This document shows, piece by piece, positions 4,584 to 13,047 of a stretch of 25,590 bases of DNA; within the stretch, counting starts at the first letter, position 1, and every line of letters begins with the position of its first letter. The notes below the pieces were generated by a model, which was not told where the DNA came from, did no database searches, and saw only the letters and a list, made by a program, of their open reading frames with translations. The DNA comes from a virus: positions 1-25,590 of IMG/VR virus record IMGVR_UViG_3300048798_000040. The stretch is one strand, 5' to 3'. The position numbers were made by a program, and so were the translations under genes.

Positions 4584-4695
4584 ACAACAGATTGAACAAT
4601 CCATTAAAGATGAACTTGATAAAGAAGAAATAGAGTTCCTCTTATTGCACACGTTATGGGAATATGATCTTAAAGCAACATTCGGAGATGAATGA
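4561..4695 (+). CDS. Small acidic hypothetical protein, 44 aa
   Basis: It overlaps the end of the deaminase gene. Starts at 4558, 4561 and 4567 are all in frame behind AAAGG. 4561 is an arbitrary choice among them. The product is acidic and helical (MQALNEQQIEQSIKDELD). It ends inside ATGA with the next gene. Function unknown. Confidence 0.55.
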   Translation: MDMQALNEQQIEQSIKDELDKEEIEFLLLHTLWEYDLKATFGDE

Positions 4696-4886
4696 TGAAT
4701 AATGGTCCTTGGAATGATACGCTCATGATGAATTTATATAATTTTCTTGGTGAAGTAATCAAGAGTGTAGCCTTATCTGAAACAACAGAATGGCCAGATG
4801 TTATACGGTATAATAATAGATTGTTTGTTTATGATGATCGTGTAGAAAATTACACAGAATCTGAAGTCATGGACATTAAAGATTAA
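4692..4886 (+). CDS. Hypothetical protein, 64 aa
   Basis: The ATG overlaps the previous stop (ATGA 4692-4695), with GGAG at 4684-4687. A second ATG at 4695 is equally possible. The product is acidic with several Asn, Tyr and Trp residues and no recognised domain. The leader around its start is copied after its stop. Confidence 0.6.
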   Translation: MMNNGPWNDTLMMNLYNFLGEVIKSVALSETTEWPDVIRYNNRLFVYDDRVENYTESEVMDIKD

Positions 4887-4909
4887 CATTCGGAGATGAA
4901 CGATGAATA
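4885..4909 (+). repeat. 25-bp duplicated translation leader (copy of 4677-4701)
   Basis: The sequence from AACATTCGGAGATG to ATGAATA occurs at 4677-4701 and here with one mismatch. It holds GGAG and two ATGs. In the first copy it starts the 64-aa gene. In the second it leads only to an 11-codon ORF (4903-4938). The second copy may mark the remains of a duplicated gene. Confidence 0.6.
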
Positions 4910-4989
4910 TCCGCTTTTATGAAGAATTTTCAGATTAGTTCTCGTCATGGTGATTCGCGAGAAACTAAACCTAAGATGTTCACATTTAT

Positions 4990-5055
4990 TTGATATAAAG
5001 GAACAGTCTGTAGGATATATAAGTAGTCACCAATTCAACTAGCTAGTGAATATTG
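4990..5055 (+). promoter_or_regulatory. Possible promoter and operator-like inverted repeat
   Basis: TTGATA (4990-4995) followed after 17 bp by GGATAT (5013-5018) is a moderate sigma70 match. Just downstream, 5031-5055 is an imperfect inverted repeat centred on CTAGCTAG with flanking TTCA and TGAA. It could be a repressor site or a 5' hairpin. The context is the 196-bp gap before a well-translated gene. Confidence 0.35.
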
Positions 5056-5082
5056 TAACAAACAGAAAGGAAGTAAATTTAA

Positions 5083-5562
5083 ATGAGTAAGCATACGGTT
5101 AATATTACCCGTGGTCCTACTGCGGTATCGAAGCGTCGTGATCAGGTTCCTTTTGGGCTTGTGTTTGCCGTTAAGGATCGTTCTGGGAAGCTTGGCACAA
5201 ACTATGCCTCTATCGGTGCTAATGGTCGTCTTTATAGCATTAACTTGGGCAGCCGTGAATTGGCATCTTCAAGTAATCCTGATAAGACTGTCACTCTTAC
5301 TGGTACTTGGCGTATGGGTGTAACTATGCTGCCCTCTTATCGTCAACGTAAGATGCTCCGTAGTGAGGTTGCTGTTGGTGAAATCTTTAAGGTTGAAGGG
5401 GGTACGCGAGAATACGCCCACATTGGTAAGATTGCCAAGGACAAGCGGGGCTGGCTTAGTGTGCCACTAGATAACACAGATAATCATGCTGTCACTAAGA
5501 ATGGTGATAGCCATGTTACTGTTATTGGCACATTTGCAATGAATGCAAGCCTAACCAAGTAA
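5083..5562 (+). CDS. Hypothetical protein, 159 aa, probably well expressed
   Basis: AAAGGAAG lies upstream of ATG 5083 and the gene has its own possible promoter. The protein is basic, rich in Gly, Thr and Ser, and starts MSKHTVNITRGPTA. Codons such as CGT, GGT and GCT are frequent, unlike the AGA/GGA-heavy neighbours, which suggests selection for strong translation. No family is recognised. A small phage DNA-binding or structural protein is possible but unproven. A foldable RNA follows its stop. Confidence 0.75.
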   Translation: MSKHTVNITRGPTAVSKRRDQVPFGLVFAVKDRSGKLGTNYASIGANGRLYSINLGSRELASSSNPDKTVTLTGTWRMGVTMLPSYRQRKMLRSEVAVGEIFKVEGGTREYAHIGKIAKDKRGWLSVPLDNTDNHAVTKNGDSHVTVIGTFAMNASLTK

Positions 5563-5569
5563 AGAGTTA

Positions 5570-5660
5570 GCCGGGATAACACATAATACAATACCCATAT
5601 TTGTTAAGGGAAATATTGTGATAAAATAATCTTAGGGAATTTGCCTAAGGTGATCCCGGC
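5570..5660 (+). ncRNA. Candidate three-way-junction RNA in a 3' untranslated region
   Basis: GCCGGGAT (5570-5577) pairs perfectly with ATCCCGGC (5653-5660). It encloses a hairpin ACAATA/TATTGT (5588-5593/5614-5619) extended by CCC/GGG, and a second hairpin CTTAGG/CCTAAG (5631-5636/5644-5649). The result is a neat three-way junction, followed by ATTTTCT and a further small hairpin (TCTGCC/GGCAGA). It lacks the hammerhead core. It may be an elaborate terminator, a stability element, or a regulatory RNA ahead of the next ORF. Confidence 0.5.
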
Positions 5661-5685
5661 ATTTTCTCTGCCTAGAGGGCAGAAC

Positions 5686-5814
5686 ATGAAAAAGAAATTA
5701 CTTAAGTTCTATACTAAAGAAGAATATAAGAAATGGCTTAAGTCTGCTAATAGGGCACCACATAAACCCTATATCTGTTTCCCTTCCCTTATAATTTACG
5801 TTAAGCTACTATAA
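5686..5814 (+). CDS. Basic hypothetical protein, 42 aa
   Basis: ATG 5686 follows GAGGG inside a small hairpin loop and stem (5667-5683), so its ribosome site may be masked. The product is strongly basic (MKKKLLKFYTKEEYKKWLK at the start) with a hydrophobic end. Function unknown. Confidence 0.5.
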   Translation: MKKKLLKFYTKEEYKKWLKSANRAPHKPYICFPSLIIYVKLL

Positions 5815-5835
5815 GTATATCATAGGAGGTAAATT

Positions 5836-7383
5836 ATGGCTAATGATGTTACTTCAGCTAAAGCTATTCTTGAGAAAATCTTTAATCTTTGTGAAGATAT
5901 TACTTCTGAAGAAAAACAGAAGTTGTATCTTTATTGTTTTAAATATGTGGATCATCCTGTAATTGAGGCCACACTAGCTAAGATTAAGGTATTAGCTCCA
6001 AAAGTAACTGAATTTTTAAATATGCTAAATCAATGTAGTAAGAACATTTCGAGCGCTTATAATAAATACACCACAGATAAACAAGTCCTTATTGTAGTGC
6101 CTAATGATCCAACTATGTTGCGTATTTACAAGAATATTACAATTAATGGTACAAAGGATCTAAATAATGCCAATAGTATGTCTCCTGACATCCTTAGTTC
6201 ATTCATCAAGGAATATGAAGCGGATATTTATAGAGATAAGAAATGGGCTGATATCAATAAACGCCTTGATGAATATGAAGATATGCCTACTGCAAGAGCG
6301 CTGGCTCGATATGCAAATTTAGGGCTTGATCCTCAAAGCGCAACCCTCAGGGATTTAGCCATTAGAATGGATGAATATAGGAAACCAATGGAAATTAAAT
6401 TTGCGGATACTCCTGAGGATTTCTATATTATGTATGGTTCTGGCCCTCATTCTTGTATGGGTTATAAGGCAAGTAATGTATCTTCATGGAAGCATCTAAC
6501 CGATAATAAAATGTACCCTTCTTCTTGGTACTCCTATTATCCTAAAACTAGGGGGGCTTATGTAATTAAAGGAAATACGGTGTTAGCCAGGGCTATCCTA
6601 TTTAAGCAGCCTGATGGTAGCTACCGTTATGGTCGTATCTATTACACAGCCACAGAATATATCGGCAAGTTCCAATCTTCATTGAAAGCTATGGGGATTA
6701 CACAACAAATAGGTCATCATAAGCCTTCAATTAATACAGAATTTTATATTCCTGGAATTGCAGTTAAAGGCAGTAATACTAAATACGCTCCTTGGCCTTA
6801 TTTCGATGATATCGATCCTGTATTCTCTGTTGAATGGGAAAAGGAAAAAAATAGATTTAGGATTACTCATAGCGCACGATCAGTAAATAAAAATGGAGTA
6901 CCTCAAAATGGTACTAATGGATTTATTAGGTCTTGTGACTATGAAAATGCAGGAATGTGCGATAATTGTGGTAGAACAGGAAAGATGGAACATACACATG
7001 ATGGAGCACGATCTTTCTGTACAACTGCTTGTGGTGTAGCTTTAGGATATAGACAAATCACACAAGGCAATGGTGCTGCAAGATGGGAAATCCCTGATGA
7101 ATATCATGTAAAGACTACTTCTGGTCTGCTTTTTTCAACCCTTCAGGCAGCCTTTGATAATGGTTATTATGTCACCCTTAATGAAGGTAAGGTTCCTGAA
7201 GAAGGAGATTTTATAGTATCAATGGAAGGTACAAGCTATGTATGTCAGCATGGATATTATGTAAGAGATAGGGAAGGCTTTGGATATTATCCTGAGACTT
7301 TTCCTATTGGTGCATATAAGGAAATGCGTAATGTAGAATATGATCCTGAAGATACTCATGTGGATATTCAATACGCCGCATAA
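5836..7383 (+). CDS. Large phage protein of unknown function with a Cys cluster, 515 aa
   Basis: AGGAGG (5824-5829) lies 6 nt before the ATG. The N-terminal third is helical. The middle has short conserved-looking motifs (MYGSGPHSCMG, YPSSWYSYYP, AYVIKGNTVLARAI) of a kind I associate with unannotated phage proteins, but I cannot name the family. Near residue 375 a C-x-x-C ... C-x-x-x-C set (MCDNCGRTG, FCTTACG) looks like a treble-clef zinc site. The C-terminus is Tyr-rich. It immediately precedes the peptidase and primase genes, so a role early in infection or in replication is possible. Confidence 0.8.
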   Translation: MANDVTSAKAILEKIFNLCEDITSEEKQKLYLYCFKYVDHPVIEATLAKIKVLAPKVTEFLNMLNQCSKNISSAYNKYTTDKQVLIVVPNDPTMLRIYKNITINGTKDLNNANSMSPDILSSFIKEYEADIYRDKKWADINKRLDEYEDMPTARALARYANLGLDPQSATLRDLAIRMDEYRKPMEIKFADTPEDFYIMYGSGPHSCMGYKASNVSSWKHLTDNKMYPSSWYSYYPKTRGAYVIKGNTVLARAILFKQPDGSYRYGRIYYTATEYIGKFQSSLKAMGITQQIGHHKPSINTEFYIPGIAVKGSNTKYAPWPYFDDIDPVFSVEWEKEKNRFRITHSARSVNKNGVPQNGTNGFIRSCDYENAGMCDNCGRTGKMEHTHDGARSFCTTACGVALGYRQITQGNGAARWEIPDEYHVKTTSGLLFSTLQAAFDNGYYVTLNEGKVPEEGDFIVSMEGTSYVCQHGYYVRDREGFGYYPETFPIGAYKEMRNVEYDPEDTHVDIQYAA

Positions 7384-7492
7384 TTTCCTCCTTGTTATGT
7401 GGCATATAGGTTTTGTAGGTAGAGCCTTAATCAACCTTCATTCCTTTATTTAGAGACAAATTGAACGATATCATCGTATAAGGGATAATTAA

Positions 7493-9178
7493 ATGTCAGC
7501 ACCATATAATCGTATTAAAGATTTAGTACCATTAAAGGAAAAAGGATTTCCTGATCTTTTGCGTCAATTGTTGTCTATGTGTACTCCACATGGTCATGAA
7601 AGACATATTGAAAAGATTATTAGAGATCAACCCTATGTAAATAATGTAATTAAAGATAAATCTTTAGGAAATATCATCATTAAGGTCGGTGAGTCTCGAT
7701 CTATTTTTTCATGTCATATGGATATTGTAGGCAATGTAACATCTAAGAATGCTAAACTTGGAGGAGTAGATGCAATTCATCTATTAACTCCTGCTGATAC
7801 AGAGGCCAATAAGACCTATAAAGGCTTTGTATATGGTGCTAAAATATATACAGATGCAGAAGGTAAGCGTTATTATACTCCATCTACATTGGGTGCTGAT
7901 GACAAGCTTGGTGTGTTTATTATGTTATCAATGATTAAAGAGAAAATTCCTGGTATTTACATATTTCATACAGGAGAAGAACCAGGGGGCAAAGGTTCCT
8001 TTTTTCTATCTACAAATCCAGTATGGAAAGATTTATTTAAAGATAAAGATAGGGCTATTGCTTTTGATAGGGCTAATTATGGGGATGTTATTGGTTGGCA
8101 ACGAGGGGGCAGATGTTGTTCCACTAAATTTGGTAAGGCATTGGCCAAAGCTCTAAATGAACATATGCCCCCAAGGCAATTATTCAAAGAGGATGTTACA
8201 GGCTCATTCACAGATACAGCTAATTATATTAAACTTGTGCCTGAATGTACTAACATATCTGTAGGATATTTCCATCAACATGGTGTAGATGAATGCTTTG
8301 ATTGGTATTGGCTTATAGACCATCTATTGCCAGCTATCCTTAAGGTGGATTATGAGAAGCTCCCAGTAGAGCGTGATCCTTCAAAGACTTACTCAAGTAA
8401 TTATAGTGGTGGGTACTATGACCACGGCCTCAATGGTGCTGAAAAGGTTGCATGGAAGGATGTAGATAAAGATACTCCCTTCTATAAAACCCCTAAATGG
8501 CACCCTGATCTTGGTTGGCCTAAAGGGGCATCTAAGGAGGCTCTATTTAAAGGCGTTGAATGGTACGTCAATCATGGATTCTTTGGGAAAGATAAAGAAG
8601 ATTTCCTTGTATCATATGTAGAGAATCTTGAGATTATTGATTTACTCAAGGATGAAGTTATTGCAAAGAAGATGCAAATTGAAAAGCTTAACCTTAAGTT
8701 AGGTATTACAAAGCCCTCTGAGAATGTGGCAGATATTGAAGTACACAAGAGGAAAGTCTTCATAGAGAGCATGGTAAAAGCTCTTGAAAATTCGACATTC
8801 TCTAGCAACGCAATGAGAATAATTAGTGATGGATATATAAAGGGTGCAACTAAATTTCTAGCAATTAATGTTGACAAGAATACATTCAAGAGTTTTACTA
8901 AGGAAAATCTATCAAAGATGAATAGATTGATATCCATGATGTCCTATTTATTGTCTTGTAGAGATAATCTTCCTGGGGAAGTATCTGCCATAGCTGTAAC
9001 AGAGGATGATATCATAGATGAACTTGTGATGAGTGCATTTGCATATATTGCAGCAAATCATAGTGAACCTGGATTTAGAGAGGAAGATTTGACCAAATCA
9101 ATTCAACATATACAGACACTATCCGATAGAGAGAAAGAACTAAAGGAATCTCAACCCAAACGAGTGACGGTGCATTAA
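7493..9178 (+). CDS. Zinc metallopeptidase of the M20/M28/M42 type, 561 aa
   Basis: Residues 1-290 carry a di-zinc exopeptidase core: H75-x-D77 (SCHMDIV), bridging Asp at L-G-A-D136-D-K, catalytic and metal Glu in T-G-E162-E163, Asp192 in AFDRANYGD, and His near 263 (GYFHQH). The closest known layouts are aminopeptidases and tripeptidases such as PepT. The remaining 270 residues are helical and have no recognised domain, making it longer than usual. Phage-borne enzymes of this class are known but their substrates are not. It may trim peptides or cut a host or phage protein. The start is ATG 7493 after AAGGG. Confidence 0.85.
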   Translation: MSAPYNRIKDLVPLKEKGFPDLLRQLLSMCTPHGHERHIEKIIRDQPYVNNVIKDKSLGNIIIKVGESRSIFSCHMDIVGNVTSKNAKLGGVDAIHLLTPADTEANKTYKGFVYGAKIYTDAEGKRYYTPSTLGADDKLGVFIMLSMIKEKIPGIYIFHTGEEPGGKGSFFLSTNPVWKDLFKDKDRAIAFDRANYGDVIGWQRGGRCCSTKFGKALAKALNEHMPPRQLFKEDVTGSFTDTANYIKLVPECTNISVGYFHQHGVDECFDWYWLIDHLLPAILKVDYEKLPVERDPSKTYSSNYSGGYYDHGLNGAEKVAWKDVDKDTPFYKTPKWHPDLGWPKGASKEALFKGVEWYVNHGFFGKDKEDFLVSYVENLEIIDLLKDEVIAKKMQIEKLNLKLGITKPSENVADIEVHKRKVFIESMVKALENSTFSSNAMRIISDGYIKGATKFLAINVDKNTFKSFTKENLSKMNRLISMMSYLLSCRDNLPGEVSAIAVTEDDIIDELVMSAFAYIAANHSEPGFREEDLTKSIQHIQTLSDREKELKESQPKRVTVH

Positions 9179-9199
9179 GATGGAAGTTAATATAGTGTC

Positions 9200-10009
9200 A
9201 TGCAAATAATAGATTTCATTAATACCCTTCAAATCCCTACACGTACAAGCTGCCCTAATTGTGGGGGCTTAAATACATTCTCTGTGAATAGAATTAATGG
9301 CGTGCTTGTATGGCACTGCTTTAAGGCTAATTGTGGATTGAAGGGACGACATGAGCAAGGATTAAGGCTAGATGATTTACGTAACGATACTATTGATGAC
9401 GGTGCTATTGATGTTTCCGCCGAGTGCATCAAGCTAGAGACTAAATATAAAGGGATGTTCTTTAATCCCCTGCAAAATGCCGACTGTTATAGGTTTATGC
9501 AGAGATATAATCTTATAGAGCCGTACCTTCAGGGTAGAGCAGATGTACGCTATGATCCACGACAACATAGAATTGTCTTTATATTGAAATGGAAAGGAAG
9601 TATTTATGGTAGCATTGGTAGGCGGCTTAGTTATTCTCTTAATAGTCCTAAATGGCTTGTATATGATCGCATTAAGGGATGTCCTTTTATATGTAAAGGC
9701 ATTAAGGAGAAATGTCGAAGCGGTAACTTTTTGCTTACGGAGGATTCGATCAGTTCTGTGGTGTCAAGTAGTGTTGTTACCTCTATTGCTATTCTTGGTA
9801 CTATTATTAATGAGACTATCTTGCCATACTTAGAAGACTATAGATGTGTCTATATAGCATTAGATGATGACGCTACTGGTAAATCATTGAAATTACAGCA
9901 TTTCTTATCTCCATATATTGAAACTAAGATATTACCAATTAAGACTGATATAAAATATTGGAGTAAAGAGCAATTAGAAGAATTAAGAAAGGAGCTTTAT
10001 GATGGCTAA
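9200..10009 (+). CDS. DNA primase, T7 gp4-like (zinc finger and TOPRIM), 269 aa
   Basis: It should make RNA primers on the lagging strand. An N-terminal zinc ribbon has C18-x-x-C21 and C40/C45. The TOPRIM fold shows Glu181 (LLTEDSISS) and the metal-binding D222-D-D224 (IALDDDATGKS). The helicase is encoded separately two genes downstream, so this is a split version of the T7 primase-helicase. The end overlaps the next gene by 11 bases. The start has no strong ribosome site, but the zinc finger begins at the expected place. Confidence 0.9.
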   Translation: MQIIDFINTLQIPTRTSCPNCGGLNTFSVNRINGVLVWHCFKANCGLKGRHEQGLRLDDLRNDTIDDGAIDVSAECIKLETKYKGMFFNPLQNADCYRFMQRYNLIEPYLQGRADVRYDPRQHRIVFILKWKGSIYGSIGRRLSYSLNSPKWLVYDRIKGCPFICKGIKEKCRSGNFLLTEDSISSVVSSSVVTSIAILGTIINETILPYLEDYRCVYIALDDDATGKSLKLQHFLSPYIETKILPIKTDIKYWSKEQLEELRKELYDG

Positions 10010-10343
10010 AGGATATATGGAAGGATATCCAAGAATAGGTTACTGGAATATAGAAGGGGCGGAATGGAAAAAATTTGATTTGGAAAAACGCGAATATTAT
10101 TTCGAAATTAAAAAGAAGGTAATTACTATTGGATATTATGCTAATGGATACAGATATTGGCCTTCATATGCTCTTACTAAGGGAGAGGCTGTAATTATTG
10201 TAGCAATAAGGCATGGGTATTTTCATTTCGTCCCTCTTTACTCTTTACTTATGGGTCGCGCATCCCTTAATACATTAACAAAATGGCATAAATCATACTA
10301 TCGTTTACCTAGAGCAAGGAAAGAAGAAATATTATTGACATGA
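9999..10343 (+). CDS. Hypothetical protein, 114 aa, between primase and helicase
   Basis: AAGGAG precedes ATG 9999 (an adjacent in-frame ATG is at 10002). The protein is basic and rich in Tyr and Trp, starting MMAKGYMEGYPRIGYW. No family is recognised. Overlaps with the primase end and the helicase start (ATGA at 10340-10343) place it in the replication operon, where a coupling or loading role is conceivable. Confidence 0.75.
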   Translation: MMAKGYMEGYPRIGYWNIEGAEWKKFDLEKREYYFEIKKKVITIGYYANGYRYWPSYALTKGEAVIIVAIRHGYFHFVPLYSLLMGRASLNTLTKWHKSYYRLPRARKEEILLT

Positions 10344-11548
10344 TTGAAAAAGAATTAATAAGGCTAATCCTTAATTACAATTTCTATGAGAACAATAAAC
10401 ATTTAATCCTAAAAGAAATGTTTCCAAGTAATCTTCAACAATTGTATTCAACTATTTGTGATATTCATGAAAAACTTAAGAGAGATTTAAGTGTAACTGA
10501 AATAAAGGCCATTTATAATTCAACCTATCCAACCACTACAAGAGCCTTTTGGGATAGCCTTAATGTAATATTAGATAATTTACCAGCGGAGATACAAGAA
10601 GATGCGGCAAGGGAAGTTCTTAAAAAGGCATGGTTGGTTGAACGAGGAAGACAAATTGCAGAAATTGGAATTGGAATTGTCAACGGAAAAGAAGCGCAAA
10701 TCTCGAAGGCAAAAGAGATTATCGAGAATATTGAACAAGGAAATCTTCTTATTGGAAATGACATATTCGAACCAATTAGCTCAGAATTAGAGGATATCTT
10801 AGAGGCAATTAATGTAACCACTAAGTGGCACTTTAATATAGAGCCTTTAAGGATCGTGGCTCAAGGAGTAGGCCCAGGTATATTTACCATCATTTATGCT
10901 CGCCCAGAAGTCGGTAAGACAGGTGCAATAGTATCATTGATGGCTGCCCCAGATGGGTTTGCAGATCAAGGGGCTAATTGTTGTTACTTCGGTAATGAAG
11001 AACCTCCACAGCGCACCCAAGGCCGCGCAGTAATGTCTTGGACTGGAATGACTCTACAAGAAATTTTATTGCATCCAGAAGAAGCGAAAGCAGAGTATGC
11101 TAAAATCAGAGAACGAATGAAATTCTTCGATTGCCGAGGAAAAGATATATCTGAAATTGAAGCATTTGTATCTAAACAAAAACCCGACATTGTTGCAATT
11201 GATCAATTAGATAAAGTAGGTATTAAAGGCACCTATGCAAGGGAAGACCAAGAGAAAGGTGCTCTCTATGTTGCTGCTAGAGATATTGGCCAAAAAAATG
11301 AAATCGCTATGTTTGCCCTTAGTCAAGCTAATGCGGACGTTGAAGGGAAAACTTACATGGGAAATGCTAATATGGCAGGAGCACGTACCTCAAAGTCGGC
11401 AGAAGCAGACCTTGCTATAGGCATAGGTAAAAGTGCAATCCATGATGATGCTACAAGAGTTCTAAATATATCAAAGAATAAAATCAATGGTGACCACAGA
11501 GATGTTATTTGTGTACTTAAGGGTGAAATATCGAGGTATGTAGCATGA
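10340..11548 (+). CDS. Replicative DNA helicase, DnaB/gp4 type, 402 aa
   Basis: A RecA-fold hexameric helicase. Walker A is A187-R-P-E-V-G-K193-T194, the probable catalytic Glu is in F-G-N-E-E-P (about 220), and Walker B is I-V-A-I-D288-Q-L. S-Q-A-N near residue 330 matches the DnaB motif that follows Walker B. The first 150 residues form a helical N-terminal domain, consistent with primase interaction. It unwinds DNA ahead of the family A polymerase. It is joined by ATGA overlaps to genes on both sides. Confidence 0.92.
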   Translation: MIEKELIRLILNYNFYENNKHLILKEMFPSNLQQLYSTICDIHEKLKRDLSVTEIKAIYNSTYPTTTRAFWDSLNVILDNLPAEIQEDAAREVLKKAWLVERGRQIAEIGIGIVNGKEAQISKAKEIIENIEQGNLLIGNDIFEPISSELEDILEAINVTTKWHFNIEPLRIVAQGVGPGIFTIIYARPEVGKTGAIVSLMAAPDGFADQGANCCYFGNEEPPQRTQGRAVMSWTGMTLQEILLHPEEAKAEYAKIRERMKFFDCRGKDISEIEAFVSKQKPDIVAIDQLDKVGIKGTYAREDQEKGALYVAARDIGQKNEIAMFALSQANADVEGKTYMGNANMAGARTSKSAEADLAIGIGKSAIHDDATRVLNISKNKINGDHRDVICVLKGEISRYVA

Positions 11549-11781
11549 AATACGGCATTGTAAGTAATACTATATTTAATGAAAATGGAGAATATTGGAG
11601 ATTTAAAACTCAAAGATGGGAAATAGGCCAATCTTACTACGCCTTTTTAAATCATAAAGACCTGTATCCAAAACCCCTAAAAGAGATTTTATTGTTTATT
11701 TTAGGAAAAACAAGAGACTATTATCATCATGAGAAAATACTTCCAGATATATTAAGAGAATTAATAAAGGAATTAGCATAA
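11545..11781 (+). CDS. Hypothetical protein, 78 aa
   Basis: It starts in an ATGA overlap with the helicase stop. It is aromatic and basic (MKYGIVSNTIFNENGEYWRF) with a helical C-terminal half. No family is recognised. The 100 bases after it hold only a 12-codon ORF with no support. Confidence 0.7.
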   Translation: MKYGIVSNTIFNENGEYWRFKTQRWEIGQSYYAFLNHKDLYPKPLKEILLFILGKTRDYYHHEKILPDILRELIKELA

Positions 11782-11883
11782 GGATAGTTTAAATGGCCAG
11801 TAGAATGACAGATAGTTGTAGTGTCAGATAAAGATGCCCTAGCCTTTGCAATAGATATATGTAGCTAAGAATGGAAAATTAGA

Positions 11884-12054
11884 ATGACAATGATAGAATC
11901 CTATAAGAGCATTCATGGGCAAAAAGATAATTTCGATAATGAAATCATTTATTTACTAGAGCAGGAATATGCATTATATTTCCCAGATGAAGATAAAATT
12001 AAGTTGACCTATAAGGGAATCCTTCAATTTAGTGAACCATTAGGGAGAGCTTAA
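11884..12054 (+). CDS. Hypothetical acidic protein, 56 aa
   Basis: ATG 11884 or 11890 begins an ORF (MTMIESYKSIHG) that runs without interruption to a TAA directly abutting the next ATG at 12055. The composition is normal for the phage. There is no clear ribosome site and no recognised family. Confidence 0.55.
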   Translation: MTMIESYKSIHGQKDNFDNEIIYLLEQEYALYFPDEDKIKLTYKGILQFSEPLGRA

Positions 12055-12240
12055 ATGGCTGATGTGACTAATCCTTGTAGAGGTATTTGTAAACAGCATC
12101 CTGAATTAAAGGTCTGTCAGGGATGCTATAGAAGTAGACTTGAGATTCGCATGTGGGATATGTTTACTCCATTAGAGAAATTGAATGTACTACAAGAAGT
12201 AACCCATAGGGAAGATTTATATGGTGATATAAAATGTTAA
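12055..12240 (+). CDS. DUF1289-like small Cys-rich protein, 61 aa
   Basis: The pattern N-P-C-R-G-I-C-K, then C-x-G-C-Y-R-S-R-x-E-I-x-x-W and a closing E-K helix matches the DUF1289 family, small proteins with four Cys that are common in proteobacteria. Metal or Fe-S binding is expected from the Cys pairs. The role in a phage is unknown. It begins directly after the previous stop and overlaps the next gene by 7 bases. Confidence 0.8.
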   Translation: MADVTNPCRGICKQHPELKVCQGCYRSRLEIRMWDMFTPLEKLNVLQEVTHREDLYGDIKC

Positions 12241-12446
12241 AACGAAAGAAGGATGATGAAAATTTCATTGTATTTCAAGGAGATGGAGTAATTTTAAATG
12301 CTGATCATCAATTATACCTTATAGATAATGAGGCCATTGATTTTGCCATTAAATTAATTATTGCAGTCTTAGACCGTAAAAAAATATCAGGAAAAGTGAT
12401 TGAGGAAATATTAAATGAAACTGCTAGTGAAAGACCTACAGGTTAG
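12234..12446 (+). CDS. Hypothetical protein, 70 aa
   Basis: It overlaps both neighbours. MLKRKKDDENFIVFQGDGV at the start is followed by a hydrophobic helix (DFAIKLIIAVL). No family is recognised. The 32-base overlap with the next gene is unusually long for this window, so the end of this gene or the start of the next is somewhat uncertain. Confidence 0.65.
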   Translation: MLKRKKDDENFIVFQGDGVILNADHQLYLIDNEAIDFAIKLIIAVLDRKKISGKVIEEILNETASERPTG

Positions 12447-13047
12447 TGTAAAGAATAAATACAATTGGAATAAAGTAAAGAGCTTACTTAAAGGAGTTCC
12501 TTTTGTTATTGCCGGAGGGGCTGCTCGTCAACTGTTCCTTGATGAGAAATTTGGCAGCACTGATATTGATATCTATCCTACAAAGGATAATTTAGGTAAA
12601 CTCTTAGAGATAGCGCGTTTAAAGGCTTCAAAGAATAAGTATGGTAATGCCGATACTTTCAAATATAAAGCCTTAACAATACAAATTATCCAAATTAATA
12701 CGCCTTATAATTCCATAGAGGATATATTCAATACTTTTGATTTGCATTGTTGTTGTATGGCTACAGATGGACAATATTTGTATTTCACTGAAGAAGCAGA
12801 ACGAGATGCTACATCTAAATATATGCGCCTAACAGGAAATGAAAAAGAACCTGATATTTATAGATTAATGAAATATTGGATGGGCAAAGGATATAAAATT
12901 GATGATGAGATTATTAGAGAACTAATTTACAAAGAGATGAAAGGATTTATATTACGCCATACGGCCTATGCTAAGGATACATTTTCTTATAGTAAATCAC
13001 ACCTAAGCACTTATTTAATGGAAGAAATAAAAGCATATAAAGGATGA
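12415..13047 (+). CDS. Nucleotidyltransferase-like protein, 210 aa
   Basis: The Pol-beta-type nucleotidyltransferase head is visible: A-G34-G35-A-A-R with S-T-D50-I-D52-I-Y-P, as in the CCA-adding enzyme and poly(A) polymerase head domain. A third acidic residue is probably in FDLHCC. The rest is helical. The substrate is unknown. Phage homologues could modify tRNA ends, nucleotides or proteins. It lies in the replication operon directly before the polymerase, which it overlaps by ATGA. Confidence 0.75.
   Translation: MKLLVKDLQVSVKNKYNWNKVKSLLKGVPFVIAGGAARQLFLDEKFGSTDIDIYPTKDNLGKLLEIARLKASKNKYGNADTFKYKALTIQIIQINTPYNSIEDIFNTFDLHCCCMATDGQYLYFTEEAERDATSKYMRLTGNEKEPDIYRLMKYWMGKGYKIDDEIIRELIYKEMKGFILRHTAYAKDTFSYSKSHLSTYLMEEIKAYKG

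Noticed and set aside
5570-5660. Hammerhead ribozyme
   Set aside because: The three stems are right in number but the conserved CTGATGA and GAAA core segments are absent.
7463-7489. Promoter TTGAAC-17-GATAAT upstream of the peptidase gene
   Set aside because: The -10 box would end three bases before the ATG, so the transcript would start inside the gene without a ribosome site.
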